Part shown: positions 32,536 to 42,561 of the stretch, piece by piece
Numbering within the stretch: position 1 is the first letter of the stretch
Layout: every line of letters starts with the position of its first letter
Source of the DNA: Chloroflexota bacterium
GTDB lineage: Bacteria; Chloroflexota; UBA4733
NCBI GenBank assembly: GCA_023381895.1
Contig: JAMCTA010000056.1
Coordinates: 1 to 63,804, forward strand
DNA length: 63,804 nt
Reading direction: 5' to 3'
Made by a program: the position numbers and the translations under genes
Notes under the pieces: model-generated
What the model was told of the DNA's origin: nothing
Databases searched by the model: none
Seen by the model: only the letters and a program-made list of their open reading frames with translations

Positions 32536-34597
32536 TCAGGAACCCGGCGCGAGGTTCCGCTCTAGAAAGTCAATCGTCCGTCGCTCGACGTAGCGCCGCA
32601 CAGCGGCACTACGCAAGCCGTGGCGCTCATTAGGGAGCACGAGTACGTCGAAGTCCTTGTCCGCAGCGATTAGACGCTTGATAAGGCGTGCCGTGTGCCG
32701 GAAGTGTATGTTCTCGTCGATGAGTCCGTGAACAATGAGCGGCTTGCCCCGTAGGTTCTCGAGAGCAAACCACGTGCTACTGCGTTCGTACCCTGGGGCA
32801 TGTCGTCCAACAGCCCCATGTACCGCTCGGTGTAGTGCGTGTCATACCCATCCCAATGCGTGACCGGCACCCCCGCGACGCCAGCGCGAAAGGTCTCCGG
32901 TGACTGGATGAGGCAACGTAACACCACGTAGCCACCGTAGCTCCACCCGACGATACCAACACGGCATGGGTCAGTCAATCCTTGCGTGATCAGTCACTGA
33001 ACGCCATCTATCTGATCGCGCACTTCGAGGTCTCCCAGATGACGCCATATAGCTCGCTCAAATGTGCTCCGCGCCGGTAGCTTCCACGATTGTTAATGGA
33101 AAAGACCACGAATCCACGTTCAGCGAGATACTGGGCGCGCATCGACGCCGTGAGCCCCCACCCGTTCGTCACGAGCTGCGCGTGGGGTCCGCCGTAGACA
33201 CTGACGACCGTGGGGAAAGGACCTGTTCCAAATCTAGCTGGCGGCTGCCACAACGCACCATCCAATCGAGCTCCATCTCTCGTAGAGAAGGAAATGAGCT
33301 CGGGCTGCGCAGTTCGTAACCGGGACAGCAACGGATGCTCCTCACGGTAGATCTCCCGTTCCTCCACCCCACGAGCAGCGTCGACAAGAGCAACACGCGG
33401 CGGCACAGCAATGCTATGAGAGACCGTGACGAAACGACGACACTGGGCATCGAGTCTGACGGCGTGCATACCTGGCGCAGCGGTAATGGTGACGATGTCG
33501 CGACCTGGCTCGAGCGCCGCCACACAGAGATGCCGCTCGAGCGGTGATCGAATCGTGCTCGTGAAGTACACACGCCCATGCTCTTCATCGACGCGGCAAT
33601 GCTGTCGACCATCCACATTCCACTGGTCAAAGCACCGACAAGACGCCCTCCTTGAGCGGGGTGAACAGACTATTGAGATTGACCTTCTACGAGCAGACTC
33701 ACAGTGCCCTGACTAGGCTGGCAACGATAGAGTAAGACGCATCCTGCACACGGTTCTGCAGCTGTACGTAAAGAGCGCCGTCATAGCCCCAATCCACCCG
33801 CGCTAGGTAACCTTCCCTTGGAATCGGCAATGGCAGCCAGTTGGGAGCGCCTCCATCTCTCGAGACGGTTCCGAGTCGTACCGACCGTTGGGACCGCCCG
33901 GGAAGGGGTAGTGATGTACCTCCCCAGCGGCGGGGCTGGTCTCATCGCTGCCTTGATGGATGATCCGATAGAGTGGAATAGCCGACTCATCGACTTCTAC
34001 GAAGGCCAGGAACTTGCTATCGAGCGACCACCAGTAGCCATGAGAGCGTGCCATCTCCTCCTGGGCCACAAACTCTGCCAGCCCATTTGAACGGCCACGA
34101 TAGCGTGCAGTGAATGTCAGTTGCCGAGCAGAACGCTGTTCCTCGCCGAGTGGCTGAACGTAGAGTTCAGTGTCACAGATATAGGCAACCCACTCTCCTG
34201 CAGGGTCAAGAATGGGAGCGTTGACTGGAGCCGTGAGCTTCTCCGGACGCCCTTGCGGGCTACGTAGCACGTATGGCTCGCCATCCATAACGTAAAGGAG
34301 GGTCGCACCCGTGCGTGACCAAGTGTGATGAGTAACTCCTCTCGAGCGCTGGCACTGACGCTCTTGCCGCAAGGTCTCTTCGAGGGTGAGCTGCTTCTCC
34401 GAAGAGGAATCATCGCCGGCGCGGACCAGCTCCATAGCTGCGCCGGTATTCAGGTCCATCATGAGGAAGAGGGAGCGCCGCCGCGCCTCTCTGGGACTCC
34501 ACAGATAGGTCAGTAGGTCACCTTCGGAGGAAAAGTGAAAGTCGGTGGGGTGGCCGAATCCCAGTGCGGGTACTGCAACGACATCATCCAGACTCAA
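32536..34597 (-). pseudogene. Decayed S9 (dipeptidyl-peptidase IV-like) peptidase
   Basis: Fragments in several frames together follow a prolyl-oligopeptidase-family protein. The N-terminal propeller begins at 34597 (MSLDDVVAVPALGFGHPTDF). The hydrolase domain supplies the nucleophile in GWSYGGY, the Asp in GLIDENIHF and the His in PNERHGL, ending at TGA 32536-32538. Frame breaks lie near 33,877, 33,735, 33,610, 33,060 and 32,760. There is an in-frame TGA at 32994-32996 in place of a likely Trp, and another stop near 33,675. With this many lesions the gene is dead. The intact form would have been a secreted or cytoplasmic peptidase of about 680 residues. Confidence 0.88.
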
Positions 34598-34766
34598 TAG
34601 GCCCTCAGAATGGAGGCTGCTTTCCCTCTGTTGACGCCGTCTTTCACGATCCTACACCACCAACGCCCACTACCGGCTGTCAGATGCTGTGAGCTACGGG
34701 AGTAGAGGCTAGCCAGCCGGTGAGGGAGCGAGAATAGTTCCTTCTCATACGCATCAACCTCGACCT

Positions 34767-35861
34767 CTAGCGCACGAGAAACTTGATGCACACAGGTTGT
34801 GGCACCTCGGTCACCGTAGGCTCGCCAACCGGCATTCCTGTTTCCTTTGACAACCTGAATGTAAAAATAGATCGGGAGCGCTGATTGGCAGCAAGGAGAT
34901 AACGGCCAGACGGATCAATCCCAAAGTTCCGCGGCCACTTCCCCCCTGTAGACAGATGTCCAACGAGCGTCAACATCGCTCCATCGCCACTGACGTTGTA
35001 GACCGCGAGGCTATCGTGCCCACGGTTCGACCCGTAGAGGAACCGGCCGTCTGGTGACAGTTGGACCTCTGCACAGTAGCTCTCACCCGTAAACCCAGCG
35101 GGCAGCGTCGAGATCACCTGCCCCGGAATGAGTTTTCCGGAGGCGGGATCAAAGCTGTACACCGCAACGGTGCAGTCGAGCTCATTGATGACGTAGATGT
35201 GGCTGCGCGATGGGTGAATGGCGAGATGGCGCGGCCCTGCTCCGGGACGTGCAGCCACCCAGGGCGAGCCGTTCGGTCGCAGCGCACCTGTCGCAGCATC
35301 GAGCCGGAACACTAGGACACGGTCGAGACCGAGATCATTTGCGAGGACCAGATCGCTACCTGGTACATGGTAGATCGAGTGTGCGTGGGGCCCCTCCTGG
35401 CGCTGTGGGTGGACGCTGCTCCCCTCGTTCTGAATGAAGCTGACAGCAACTCCAAGTCTGCCATCGGACTGAATCGATACTACAGCAAGGCTTCCGCTAG
35501 CATAGTTTGCCACCAGGGCCCACTGACCAGAGGAGTCGACCGAGACGTGACATGGTCCATTCCCCTTCGTGGACTCCGTATTAAGGTACGTCAGCCGCCC
35601 ATCGGTCTCAATGCGAAACGCAGCCAAGCCACCTCGACGCTCGCTGCCCTCACCACCCATCTCGCTCACGGCATAGAGGAAAGATCCCGAGGGGTGCAGC
35701 GCCAAGAACGATGGGTTCGTCACGTTCCCAGCAGCACCGACGGGGTCCAAGGCGCCTGTGGCCTCATCCAGGCGAAACGTGTAGATACCCTCCGAGGTTG
35801 AGCCATCGCCAGCGCTACCCCGAGTATATGTTCCAGCAAACACCAGCGTCTCACCAGCCAC
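34767..35861 (-). CDS. Seven-bladed propeller lactonase (6-phosphogluconolactonase-like)
   Basis: The 364-residue protein follows the YbhE/Pgl type lactonase family: repeated propeller strands such as PSFLALHPSGSFLYAVSE, GPRHLAIHPSRSHIYVINE and WPRNFGIDPSGRYLLAANQ. The family includes 6-phosphogluconolactonase of the pentose phosphate pathway, but related members act on other lactones, so the substrate is uncertain. Two GTG codons are possible. I chose 35861 because AGGGG is 9 nt upstream; 35867 is too close to it. No signal peptide is seen. Confidence 0.88.
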   Translation of the reverse strand: MAGETLVFAGTYTRGSAGDGSTSEGIYTFRLDEATGALDPVGAAGNVTNPSFLALHPSGSFLYAVSEMGGEGSERRGGLAAFRIETDGRLTYLNTESTKGNGPCHVSVDSSGQWALVANYASGSLAVVSIQSDGRLGVAVSFIQNEGSSVHPQRQEGPHAHSIYHVPGSDLVLANDLGLDRVLVFRLDAATGALRPNGSPWVAARPGAGPRHLAIHPSRSHIYVINELDCTVAVYSFDPASGKLIPGQVISTLPAGFTGESYCAEVQLSPDGRFLYGSNRGHDSLAVYNVSGDGAMLTLVGHLSTGGKWPRNFGIDPSGRYLLAANQRSRSIFTFRLSKETGMPVGEPTVTEVPQPVCIKFLVR

Positions 35862-36020
35862 AGTCACTCTCCCCTTTCTTTCCGCGCGGGGCACACCACT
35901 TCTTCTGTGACCATTGTAGAGACTCAAGCGTGCGACTGCAGCATAAAAGGACTCTCACTCGACACCTGCCCGCGTACCGGTATACTGAGCGCAAGCATAT
36001 ATCCACAGAAATGCACTTCA

Positions 36021-36383
36021 ATGGCTCGAAACCGCGGACACAATTCCTGGTTGCCTTTGGCCGTCATCTTTGCCATCTTCATCGGCGCACCTTTGGTGGG
36101 CACAGGAAATGTGCTGGTACTCGTGGCCCTCACCGCCCTTGCTGTCTTCGGTGTCATTGCTTGGGGACCAGCACAGGCGCTTAGCCGGCGGTGGGAGCAA
36201 CCCGTCCTGCCAACCAACAATGACAGTGTCGAACGCCGGATCGCCACTCTCGAGGCCTTGGTTCAGGATCTCATGCAGCAGCAGCGCCATATGAAACAAC
36301 TCGTGGAGTGGCAAGCGCGCCTGTTGGACCAAGGGACTCCACCATCGAAAGGGCCTCCTGCTAAGCCACCCACCCGGGATTAA
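36021..36383 (+). CDS. Small membrane protein with coiled-coil tail
   Basis: From ATG 36021 the product has 120 residues: two adjacent hydrophobic segments (PLAVIFAIFIGAPLVG and LVLVALTALAVFGVIAW) then a charged helix (RRIATLEALVQDLMQQQRHMK) likely to form a coiled coil, and a Pro-rich end. It has a PspB- or PspC-like layout but no match I recognise. A longer frame open from 35907 lacks hydrophobic character. Upstream, TCGACA and TATACT 16 bp apart could be the promoter. Function unknown. Confidence 0.6.
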   Translation: MARNRGHNSWLPLAVIFAIFIGAPLVGTGNVLVLVALTALAVFGVIAWGPAQALSRRWEQPVLPTNNDSVERRIATLEALVQDLMQQQRHMKQLVEWQARLLDQGTPPSKGPPAKPPTRD

Positions 36384-36553
36384 GGCGACAGTCAGGCAGG
36401 CCTTTCGGGTCAGCGTATCGTTTTCGCTGCCTGAGCCTGCTTCCTCTCCGAGCCGTTGAGATCCGGCGGTCTGACCGTGGGTCGCACGATCCTTGCTTCA
36501 CACAGTGAAATTGCTTAGAATATTCAAAATAGTTCGCTGAAAGATAAGTTTCT

Positions 36554-37045
36554 ATGCCAGGCACTGATACGCTCGCTCCGGACGAGATACGTGGTCAAGT
36601 AGCCGGGATGCTCCAACGGGTCAGCCGCGCGCTGCGTGATCACCAAGATGAGGCCTGGCTCGTCATCGACCTATCAATGGCTCAAGTGAAGCTCCTCTTC
36701 ACACTTCACTACCGCGGACCAGCGACAGTTGGGGCTCTCGCCGAGCGCCTGGGCGTGAAGCTCCCCACTGTGTCGGTGACGACGGATCGCCTCGTACGCC
36801 TTGGCTATGTGCGACGCTTGACTGATGAGGGTGACCGTCGCGTCGTGATCTGCGAGATCACGACGGAGGGCAGTCGGGTCGTCGAGCGACTCCGTGAAGA
36901 GAGACGCGCTCGCATCGATCAGATTGTGAGTCGCCTGACCCCCCAGGAGCTTCTTGCCCTTGCAGCAAGCTTGGAGCCCGTGGCTCGCATCCTGAGTGAG
37001 ATGAAGACCAGCAGCCAGCGAGAGAACGGACCAGCTCAACCTTGA
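36554..37045 (+). CDS. MarR-family transcriptional regulator
   Basis: The 163-residue protein is a winged helix-turn-helix regulator: AQVKLLFTLHYRGPATVGALAERLGVKLPTVS is in the MarR recognition region, followed by the wing LTDEGDRRVVICEITTEG. MarR proteins usually repress nearby transport genes until a ligand binds. Its last codon overlaps the TTG start of an ABC exporter (TTGA), so it is transcribed with two ABC half-transporters and probably controls that operon. The AT-rich upstream region contains a GAATATTC palindrome (36518-36525) that could be its operator. Confidence 0.92.
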   Translation: MPGTDTLAPDEIRGQVAGMLQRVSRALRDHQDEAWLVIDLSMAQVKLLFTLHYRGPATVGALAERLGVKLPTVSVTTDRLVRLGYVRRLTDEGDRRVVICEITTEGSRVVERLREERRARIDQIVSRLTPQELLALAASLEPVARILSEMKTSSQRENGPAQP

Positions 37046-38886
37046 AGACCGCGCTCCGGCTTATCGCCTTCCTCCGACCATACTGGCGTATCTCACTGTT
37101 TGATCTCCTCTTGATTCTCGTTCGGTCGTTCTCGCGCATGGGGCCAGCCTGGTTCTCAAAAGCAGTGATCGATCAAGCTCTTCCCAGCGAAAACGGGCGA
37201 CTCGTGATCATTCTGGTTATTGCCATGCTCTTTGTGGCACTCATTACCAACGTCGTCACGTCGTTCGAGGGGTATCTCGAGCAGTGGCTGGGACAGCATG
37301 TAGTGTTTGATGTTCGCAATGGGCTCTACCGCCATCTACAGTCACAGTCCATGAGCTTCTTCGACACTAATCAAACTGGCCAGCTGATGTCACGCGTCAC
37401 GAATGACGTAGGCACCATTCAGAACTTTCTTGGCTCCGGACTGGCACGTTTGATCAATACTCTTGTAACAATCATTGCCAATCTTGTAGTCATGATCTTG
37501 ATAGATATCCGTCTGACACTCGTCTCGATGGCCGTGCTTCCACTCATTATGCTCCTGCAGAAAAAAATGAACGAGCTTCGTCCTCAGTGGCGTATCTTGC
37601 AACAGAGGCTGGCGGACATCAACACAGTCATTCAGGAGACGACTGCCGCGATCAAGCTCATCAAGGCCTTCGGACGCGAGGACTACGAGGCTGATCGCTT
37701 CAACAAGTTCAACTGGGCTATGCGCCAGGTCCGCCTCAAGACTGCCATTCAGACTGGCTTCATCTTCCCCGGACAGGACTTCGCGGCCTCAGTGAGCCGG
37801 GCCCTCGTACTTGCCTACGGGGCCGAACAGGTGATCGCCAATCACCTGTCTCTCGGCTCGCTCGTTGCCTTTCAAGTGTACTCGGCAGCAATGTGGATGC
37901 CTGTTCGATCCGTAGGCTTCCTCAACCAGATGGCAGCCCAGGCTGCTGCTGCCGGAGAGCGCGTGTTCGCGATCCTGGACACTGCTCCCGATGTGGTCGA
38001 GAAGCCAGCCGCCATCGTGCTGCCATCCGTTCGCGGCGAGCTCATATTTGACAATGTGGGCTTTGCTTACCGAGACAATCCGCCACTCTTGCACCACATC
38101 TCCTTCAAGCTGAGTCCAGGCAAGACACTCGCCCTGGTAGGTCCATCTGGCTCCGGAAAGAGCACACTGGTCAATCTCATTCCGCGGTTCTACGACCCAA
38201 CGGAAGGGCGTATTCTCATTGACGGCATCAATGTAAGCGATGTCACACTCGAGTCGTGGCGCAGCCAGATCGGCATGGTGCTCCAAGAGACCTTCCTCTT
38301 CAATATGAGCGTACACAATAACATCTCCTATGGGCGATCTGATGCTACTCAAGAGGAAATCGAAGCCGCTGCGAGAGCTGCGCACGCCCACGAGTTCATT
38401 ATGGAGCTGCCGCAAGGCTACGACACCATTGTGGGCGAGCGCGGTGTACGTCTTTCCGGTGGGCAGCGGCAGCGCATCGCTATTGCCCGCGCCATCCTTG
38501 TTGATCCTCGTGTGCTTATTCTTGACGAAGCAACGTCGGCAGTCGACACGCGCACCGACTACCTCATCAATCAGGCGCTACAGAACATCATGCAGCACCG
38601 CACGACAATTGTTATCGCCCATCGTCTTTCGACAGTGTTGCGTGCAGATGAGATCTTGGTGATGGACCAAGGCCAAGTCATCGCCCGTGGCCAGCATCAC
38701 GATCTGCTCGACTCCAGTCCGGAGTATCGCCACCTCTACGAGCTCCAGTTCGCACTCAACCGAGATGCGCCGGTGAACTCTCGGGAAGTTGGCAGCAGCG
38801 AGGATCTGGGGCCGGCACCTCATCACTTTGTCCAGCATCATCCTCATCAACCCGCAGCCGCTGTCTCCAAGACACCACTCCGCTAA
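37042..38886 (+). CDS. ABC half-exporter, first subunit
   Basis: The 614-residue protein has a six-helix ABC exporter domain (residues 1-310) and a nucleotide-binding domain. The latter contains Walker A GPSGSGKST, signature LSGGQRQR, Walker B VLILDEATSAVD and the switch His in VIAHRLST, so its ATP site residues are complete. It starts at TTG 37042, coupled to the MarR gene. The pair with the next gene suggests a heterodimeric exporter of drugs or lipids. The C-terminal 35 residues are His/Pro-rich and variable. Confidence 0.93.
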   Translation: MKTALRLIAFLRPYWRISLFDLLLILVRSFSRMGPAWFSKAVIDQALPSENGRLVIILVIAMLFVALITNVVTSFEGYLEQWLGQHVVFDVRNGLYRHLQSQSMSFFDTNQTGQLMSRVTNDVGTIQNFLGSGLARLINTLVTIIANLVVMILIDIRLTLVSMAVLPLIMLLQKKMNELRPQWRILQQRLADINTVIQETTAAIKLIKAFGREDYEADRFNKFNWAMRQVRLKTAIQTGFIFPGQDFAASVSRALVLAYGAEQVIANHLSLGSLVAFQVYSAAMWMPVRSVGFLNQMAAQAAAAGERVFAILDTAPDVVEKPAAIVLPSVRGELIFDNVGFAYRDNPPLLHHISFKLSPGKTLALVGPSGSGKSTLVNLIPRFYDPTEGRILIDGINVSDVTLESWRSQIGMVLQETFLFNMSVHNNISYGRSDATQEEIEAAARAAHAHEFIMELPQGYDTIVGERGVRLSGGQRQRIAIARAILVDPRVLILDEATSAVDTRTDYLINQALQNIMQHRTTIVIAHRLSTVLRADEILVMDQGQVIARGQHHDLLDSSPEYRHLYELQFALNRDAPVNSREVGSSEDLGPAPHHFVQHHPHQPAAAVSKTPLR

Positions 38887-38931
38887 GAAGCACACAGACT
38901 CTGAAATGAAGAACGGAAAGGGCCTGCGCCG

Positions 38932-40761
38932 ATGGGAATGAAATGGAGCGGTGGAGGCGGGGGTGGCTGGCACCACGCCCACGTCACTGAAGAGGTCCAG
39001 TTGCAGGCATCGCCGTGGGTGCTGCTCCGCCGAATGGCAGCGTTCGCTCACGAGCAGCGTGCCTTCCTCATCGTCTCCGGCTTTGCCGTTCTTCTTGCCT
39101 CGGCAATCAACATGGTTCCGCCGCTGATGACCAAGATCATCGTGGATAGCGTCATCGCTCGTCACGATGAGTCGGAGTTGCTTGTAATCGCCATTGCTAT
39201 GATCGCTCTGCAGGTGGTGCGCTACGGCCTGAACTTTCTCAATCGCTACGCGATCGCCTTGGCCTCCCAACAAGTGATCTACCGCCTCGGCAAAGATCTC
39301 TATGAGCGCTTACTAAAACTCTCGTTACGCTTCTACGAGCGCAATGGATCAGGCGAGATCATCTCGCGGGTCACGAACGACATCAACGTTATCCAGAATT
39401 CGTTGAGCGGCGGCGTCGTCCAAGCGGCGATCGGGCTATTGAACATCGTCGCCTATGCAGCGATCTTGTTGGTCCTCAACTGGCGTCTCGCACTCCTCTG
39501 CTTCACCACTGTTCCCAGTCTCTTTGCTGCAAGCGTGCTGACCTCCGCAGTGCTTCGTGATCGATACAAGAATGTTCAGGAGAAGATTGCTAGTGTCAAC
39601 GCGGTGCTTGCCGAGAATATCACGGGAGCACGTGTGAGCAGAGCCTTCGCCCGGGAAGCCAGCCAGACAGCGCGATTTGAGCAGCAAAACCGCGAGAATA
39701 TGCAGGCGAACCTCGATAGTGCGACCGTACAGGCCGTCGCCAGCCCCACGATTCAGATGATTTCTGTGCTGGGTAGCGGACTCGTCCTTGGATTTGGATC
39801 CTTCTTGATCTTCAACGGAGATATGTCTATTGGCTCGCTCGTGGCCTTCTCCTCGTATCTCAGTGCCTTCTACCAACCCGTCACAGCCCTCATCAATGTG
39901 AACAACATGGTGCAGCAGGCATTTGCTGGTGCAGAGCGCGTGTTTCAATTCATGGATGCTCACGTCGATGTGGAAGAAAGCGCATCAGCCCACGACCTTG
40001 AAATGTGTACTGGCGATGTCAAGCTGGAACACGTCTGGTTCAGCTACAACCCTGGAGTTCCTGTGCTCCAAGACATTTGCATCCACGCACAGCCCGGTGA
40101 GATGGTCGCCCTCGTCGGGCACACGGGGTCGGGTAAGACCACAATCGTCAACCTCATCCCGCGCTTCTATGACGCCGAGAAGGGTGCCGTCCTGATCGAT
40201 GGGCAGGATATCCGCGACCTCAAGGTCGCATCACTGCGGCGCAACATCGCTGTCGTGCTCCAGGAGACGTATCTCTTCAGCAATAGTCTCCTCGAGAATA
40301 TTCGCTATGGCCGCCTCGATGCCACAGACGAGGAGGTCATCACGGCGGCTAAAGAGGCCCACGCACACGAGTTCATCGAAGCGCTGCCGCAAGGTTATGA
40401 CACGAATGCCGGTGAAGCAGGCGCCCAGCTATCGCGCGGGCAGCGACAGCGCATCGCTCTTGCCCGTGCCATTCTTGCCGATCCTCGCATCCTCATCCTA
40501 GACGAGGCCACATCAGACGTCGACACCGAGACTGAAGTCCTGATTCAGGAGGCAATCGACCGCCTTATGCGCGGTCGCACGGTGTTCGTCATCGCCCATC
40601 GACTCTCCACGATCCGTAATGCTGACCGCATCGTCGTGCTTGACCACGGTGAGATCGTTGAGCAGGGATCACACCAAGGGCTCCTCGCTCGGGGTGGCGT
40701 ATATCGGGATCTCTATGATATTCAGTTCGCAGCACAGGAAGCCCTGCTCGCTGCTGGGTAG
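38932..40761 (+). CDS. ABC half-exporter, second subunit
   Basis: The 609-residue partner has the same layout: a six-helix exporter domain, then Walker A GHTGSGKTT, Walker B ILILDEATSDVD, and the switch His in VIAHRLST. Its signature is LSRGQRQR instead of LSGGQ, so the ATP site using this signature may be altered, as in asymmetric heterodimeric exporters. A 45-bp gap separates the genes. The N-terminus is Gly/His-rich (SGGGGGGWHHAHV), which could bind metal. Expression should follow the MarR gene at the head of the operon. Confidence 0.93.
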   Translation: MGMKWSGGGGGGWHHAHVTEEVQLQASPWVLLRRMAAFAHEQRAFLIVSGFAVLLASAINMVPPLMTKIIVDSVIARHDESELLVIAIAMIALQVVRYGLNFLNRYAIALASQQVIYRLGKDLYERLLKLSLRFYERNGSGEIISRVTNDINVIQNSLSGGVVQAAIGLLNIVAYAAILLVLNWRLALLCFTTVPSLFAASVLTSAVLRDRYKNVQEKIASVNAVLAENITGARVSRAFAREASQTARFEQQNRENMQANLDSATVQAVASPTIQMISVLGSGLVLGFGSFLIFNGDMSIGSLVAFSSYLSAFYQPVTALINVNNMVQQAFAGAERVFQFMDAHVDVEESASAHDLEMCTGDVKLEHVWFSYNPGVPVLQDICIHAQPGEMVALVGHTGSGKTTIVNLIPRFYDAEKGAVLIDGQDIRDLKVASLRRNIAVVLQETYLFSNSLLENIRYGRLDATDEEVITAAKEAHAHEFIEALPQGYDTNAGEAGAQLSRGQRQRIALARAILADPRILILDEATSDVDTETEVLIQEAIDRLMRGRTVFVIAHRLSTIRNADRIVVLDHGEIVEQGSHQGLLARGGVYRDLYDIQFAAQEALLAAG

Positions 40762-40804
40762 ACCCGCGGTGAGCGTATGAATCCATTGAGGGTGGGAGAA
40801 TCGA

Positions 40805-41479
40805 GTGACCCGTCGACGCGTCATTGTGCTTGTTCTTATCGCGATCGTCCCTCTGCTGATTGGAGGTGGCATTGCCGCGTACTCGCTCTGGTACCAGTCG
40901 CAAAACTACGTGACAGCAGCCTCGGCCCGCATCAGCGGCTCCGTGATTCAAGTGACTGCTCCTGCCGCTGGAGAAGTCACGAGCCTTCCTTTTGATACCG
41001 GCGAGACGGTCGCGGCGGGTCAAACAGTCGCACGCCTACAACTCGCCGCTCAGCCGATCGCTGGCACGCAGCAGGCTATCACCACTATCTCAGACCCTAT
41101 TCAGGCACCGCGCGATGGCACGATCATCCGCCGTTTCGTCCACGTAGGCGAGCGTGCTGCGTCTGGCACCCCTATCCTCGACATGGTCGACCTATCCAAG
41201 CTCTACGTCGTGGCGAATGTTGATGAAGACCGCATTGGCCTTGTTCGGGTGGGAGAACCTGCGTCTGTCTACATCCACGCCTTCGACAAGACGGTTCCCG
41301 GGGTAGTTGCCGCACTGACACCAGCCACATCCGATCTCATCACAGCGATACAAGGGACGCCTCGGGTAACCAGCAACGGCAGCACTACTCCGACGATTCC
41401 GGTGATCGTCGACTTCGATAGTGGAGGACTGGCCGTGTTCCCCGGGATGACAGTGGATGTCACTATTCAGGTGCAGTGA
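40805..41479 (+). CDS. HlyD-like membrane fusion protein
   Basis: A 224-residue protein has one N-terminal membrane segment (VLVLIAIVPLLIGGGIAAYSL) and then a barrel-sandwich (lipoyl-like) domain: VTAPAAGEVTSLPFDTGETVAAGQTVARL and a second half IQAPRDGTIIRRFVHVGERA. A beta-barrel follows (LYVVANVDEDRIGLVRVGE). The long helical hairpin of Gram-negative fusion proteins is absent. In monoderm bacteria such proteins assist ABC exporters, so this one likely works with the two half-exporters. The GTG start follows GGGAG. The next gene overlaps it by 4 bp. Confidence 0.82.
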   Translation: MTRRRVIVLVLIAIVPLLIGGGIAAYSLWYQSQNYVTAASARISGSVIQVTAPAAGEVTSLPFDTGETVAAGQTVARLQLAAQPIAGTQQAITTISDPIQAPRDGTIIRRFVHVGERAASGTPILDMVDLSKLYVVANVDEDRIGLVRVGEPASVYIHAFDKTVPGVVAALTPATSDLITAIQGTPRVTSNGSTTPTIPVIVDFDSGGLAVFPGMTVDVTIQVQ

Positions 41480-42099
41480 AGAGAGAACGCCGCCCGCATG
41501 CTCCGCGAGACTCGGACACCAGCATCGCGGTGCCGAACCGTCGCAGCGAGCCTCACTCAGTGGTCCGGCAGACCACTACGGCAGCCCTCTGGCCACACCC
41601 AATTTCTGTCGCTCTTGCTCACTCCAGGTCTGTGATGAAAGGTGAGATTCTTCCCATCCCCCCACCACAACTCAGATCGAGAGGGAGATCAAGTCTTGCG
41701 CGTTTCGTGGCGAGCACCTTGGCCTATGGCGCCGTGCTCTGGCTCTCACTCGTCCCCGACTACGCGGTGTCTGTGAGCCTGAAGGCGTTGTTCGGATTCC
41801 TCATCGCCGGGGTCGTGGCGGGATTCGTCGGCTACTCGTGGGGAGCGCTGTGTGGTATCGCGGGGTACACTGCGGTACTCCTGCTGCTCGTAATTGTTGC
41901 TACCGCAACGGCAGCAAGTACCGTTCTGGAGCCAGGATTCCTAATGAACCTTGCCACCGCGAACGAGTCTACAGTAGCAGTCGGAGCGGTGCGCGGACCC
42001 ATCTTCCAAGTGCTCATCGTCTTCGCCAGTCTCGGCCTGATCTTGTCTGCTATCGGCGGTTGGGCCGGAAGTCAACTGCGGCGGACAATCGTGGGATGA
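41476..42099 (+). CDS. Four-helix membrane protein of unknown function
   Basis: From GTG 41476 (GTGA overlap) the frame gives 207 residues, but the first 53 are low-complexity and may be untranslated. An ATG at 41635 gives a compact 154-residue protein with about four membrane helices (LAYGAVLWLSLVP, FLIAGVVAGFVGY, YTAVLLLLVIVATATAAS, LIVFASLGLILSAIGGW). I do not recognise it. Its coupling to the fusion protein gene suggests it belongs to the export operon. Confidence 0.65.
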   Translation: MKRERRPHAPRDSDTSIAVPNRRSEPHSVVRQTTTAALWPHPISVALAHSRSVMKGEILPIPPPQLRSRGRSSLARFVASTLAYGAVLWLSLVPDYAVSVSLKALFGFLIAGVVAGFVGYSWGALCGIAGYTAVLLLLVIVATATAASTVLEPGFLMNLATANESTVAVGAVRGPIFQVLIVFASLGLILSAIGGWAGSQLRRTIVG

Positions 42100-42129
42100 G
42101 CGGTCAGCAGCATGCATCAGACAGGAAGG

Positions 42130-42429
42130 TTACTGATCCCACTCCGGTCGATCGTGCGAGGTATAGCCAAGGGGCCCGCTCAGTGCGCTCACTGGGACCT
42201 CCTCCACTGGAACCTCAATACCACCGTGGAGCTGCTGGGCAGCGTTGGTTTGCCCAAGGCTCGCCGTTCCACCGACGACCAGACGGTCTAGCTCCGCTGC
42301 TCCTAAGTTGAGTTGTACGCGCTTGATGGTGTGGCCCGTAGCTCCTCCTGCAGCCAACCGCTCGCCGCAGTTCTCACAATAGATCGCGACATCTTCGTTC
42401 AGTGTGCGACAGTAGCGACAGACCTTCAT
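42130..42429 (-). CDS. Zinc-ribbon protein
   Basis: ATG 42429, after GAGGAGAG, gives 99 residues. The N-terminus is a four-cysteine zinc ribbon, CRYC-x13-CENC, of the type found in many small regulatory or structural proteins. The rest is Gly/Ala/Val-rich and probably partly disordered, without membrane helices. Function is unknown. It lies on the opposite strand to the exporter operon and converges with it. Confidence 0.75.
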   Translation of the reverse strand: MKVCRYCRTLNEDVAIYCENCGERLAAGGATGHTIKRVQLNLGAAELDRLVVGGTASLGQTNAAQQLHGGIEVPVEEVPVSALSGPLGYTSHDRPEWDQ

Positions 42430-42561
42430 ATACGCAACTCTCCTCAACCTCTCTGGCAGATGTGCTGCGACATATTCTAGGGTATGTAGACCCACACAGG
42501 TGCCTCCACCAAAGGCACATCAGAGATCTCCATCACATCGCCTTCGCGCCGTAACTTCTCC

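Noticed and set aside
32304..32633. 109-residue frame from GTG 32304.
   Set aside because: The ribosome-binding sequence is too far, no family is seen, and its end mirrors the peptidase remnant.
12387..32996. TGA codons at apparent Trp positions in the antitoxin remnant (12387-12389) and S9 peptidase (32994-32996) as a sign of TGA reassigned to Trp.
   Set aside because: Many intact genes here end in TGA, several in ATGA or GTGA overlaps, and both cases lie in genes with other frame-destroying lesions.
36392..36434. TCAGGCAG...CTGCCTGA as a terminator after the small membrane-protein gene.
   Set aside because: The 8-bp stem has a 27-nt loop and no T-run directly after it; too weak to call.
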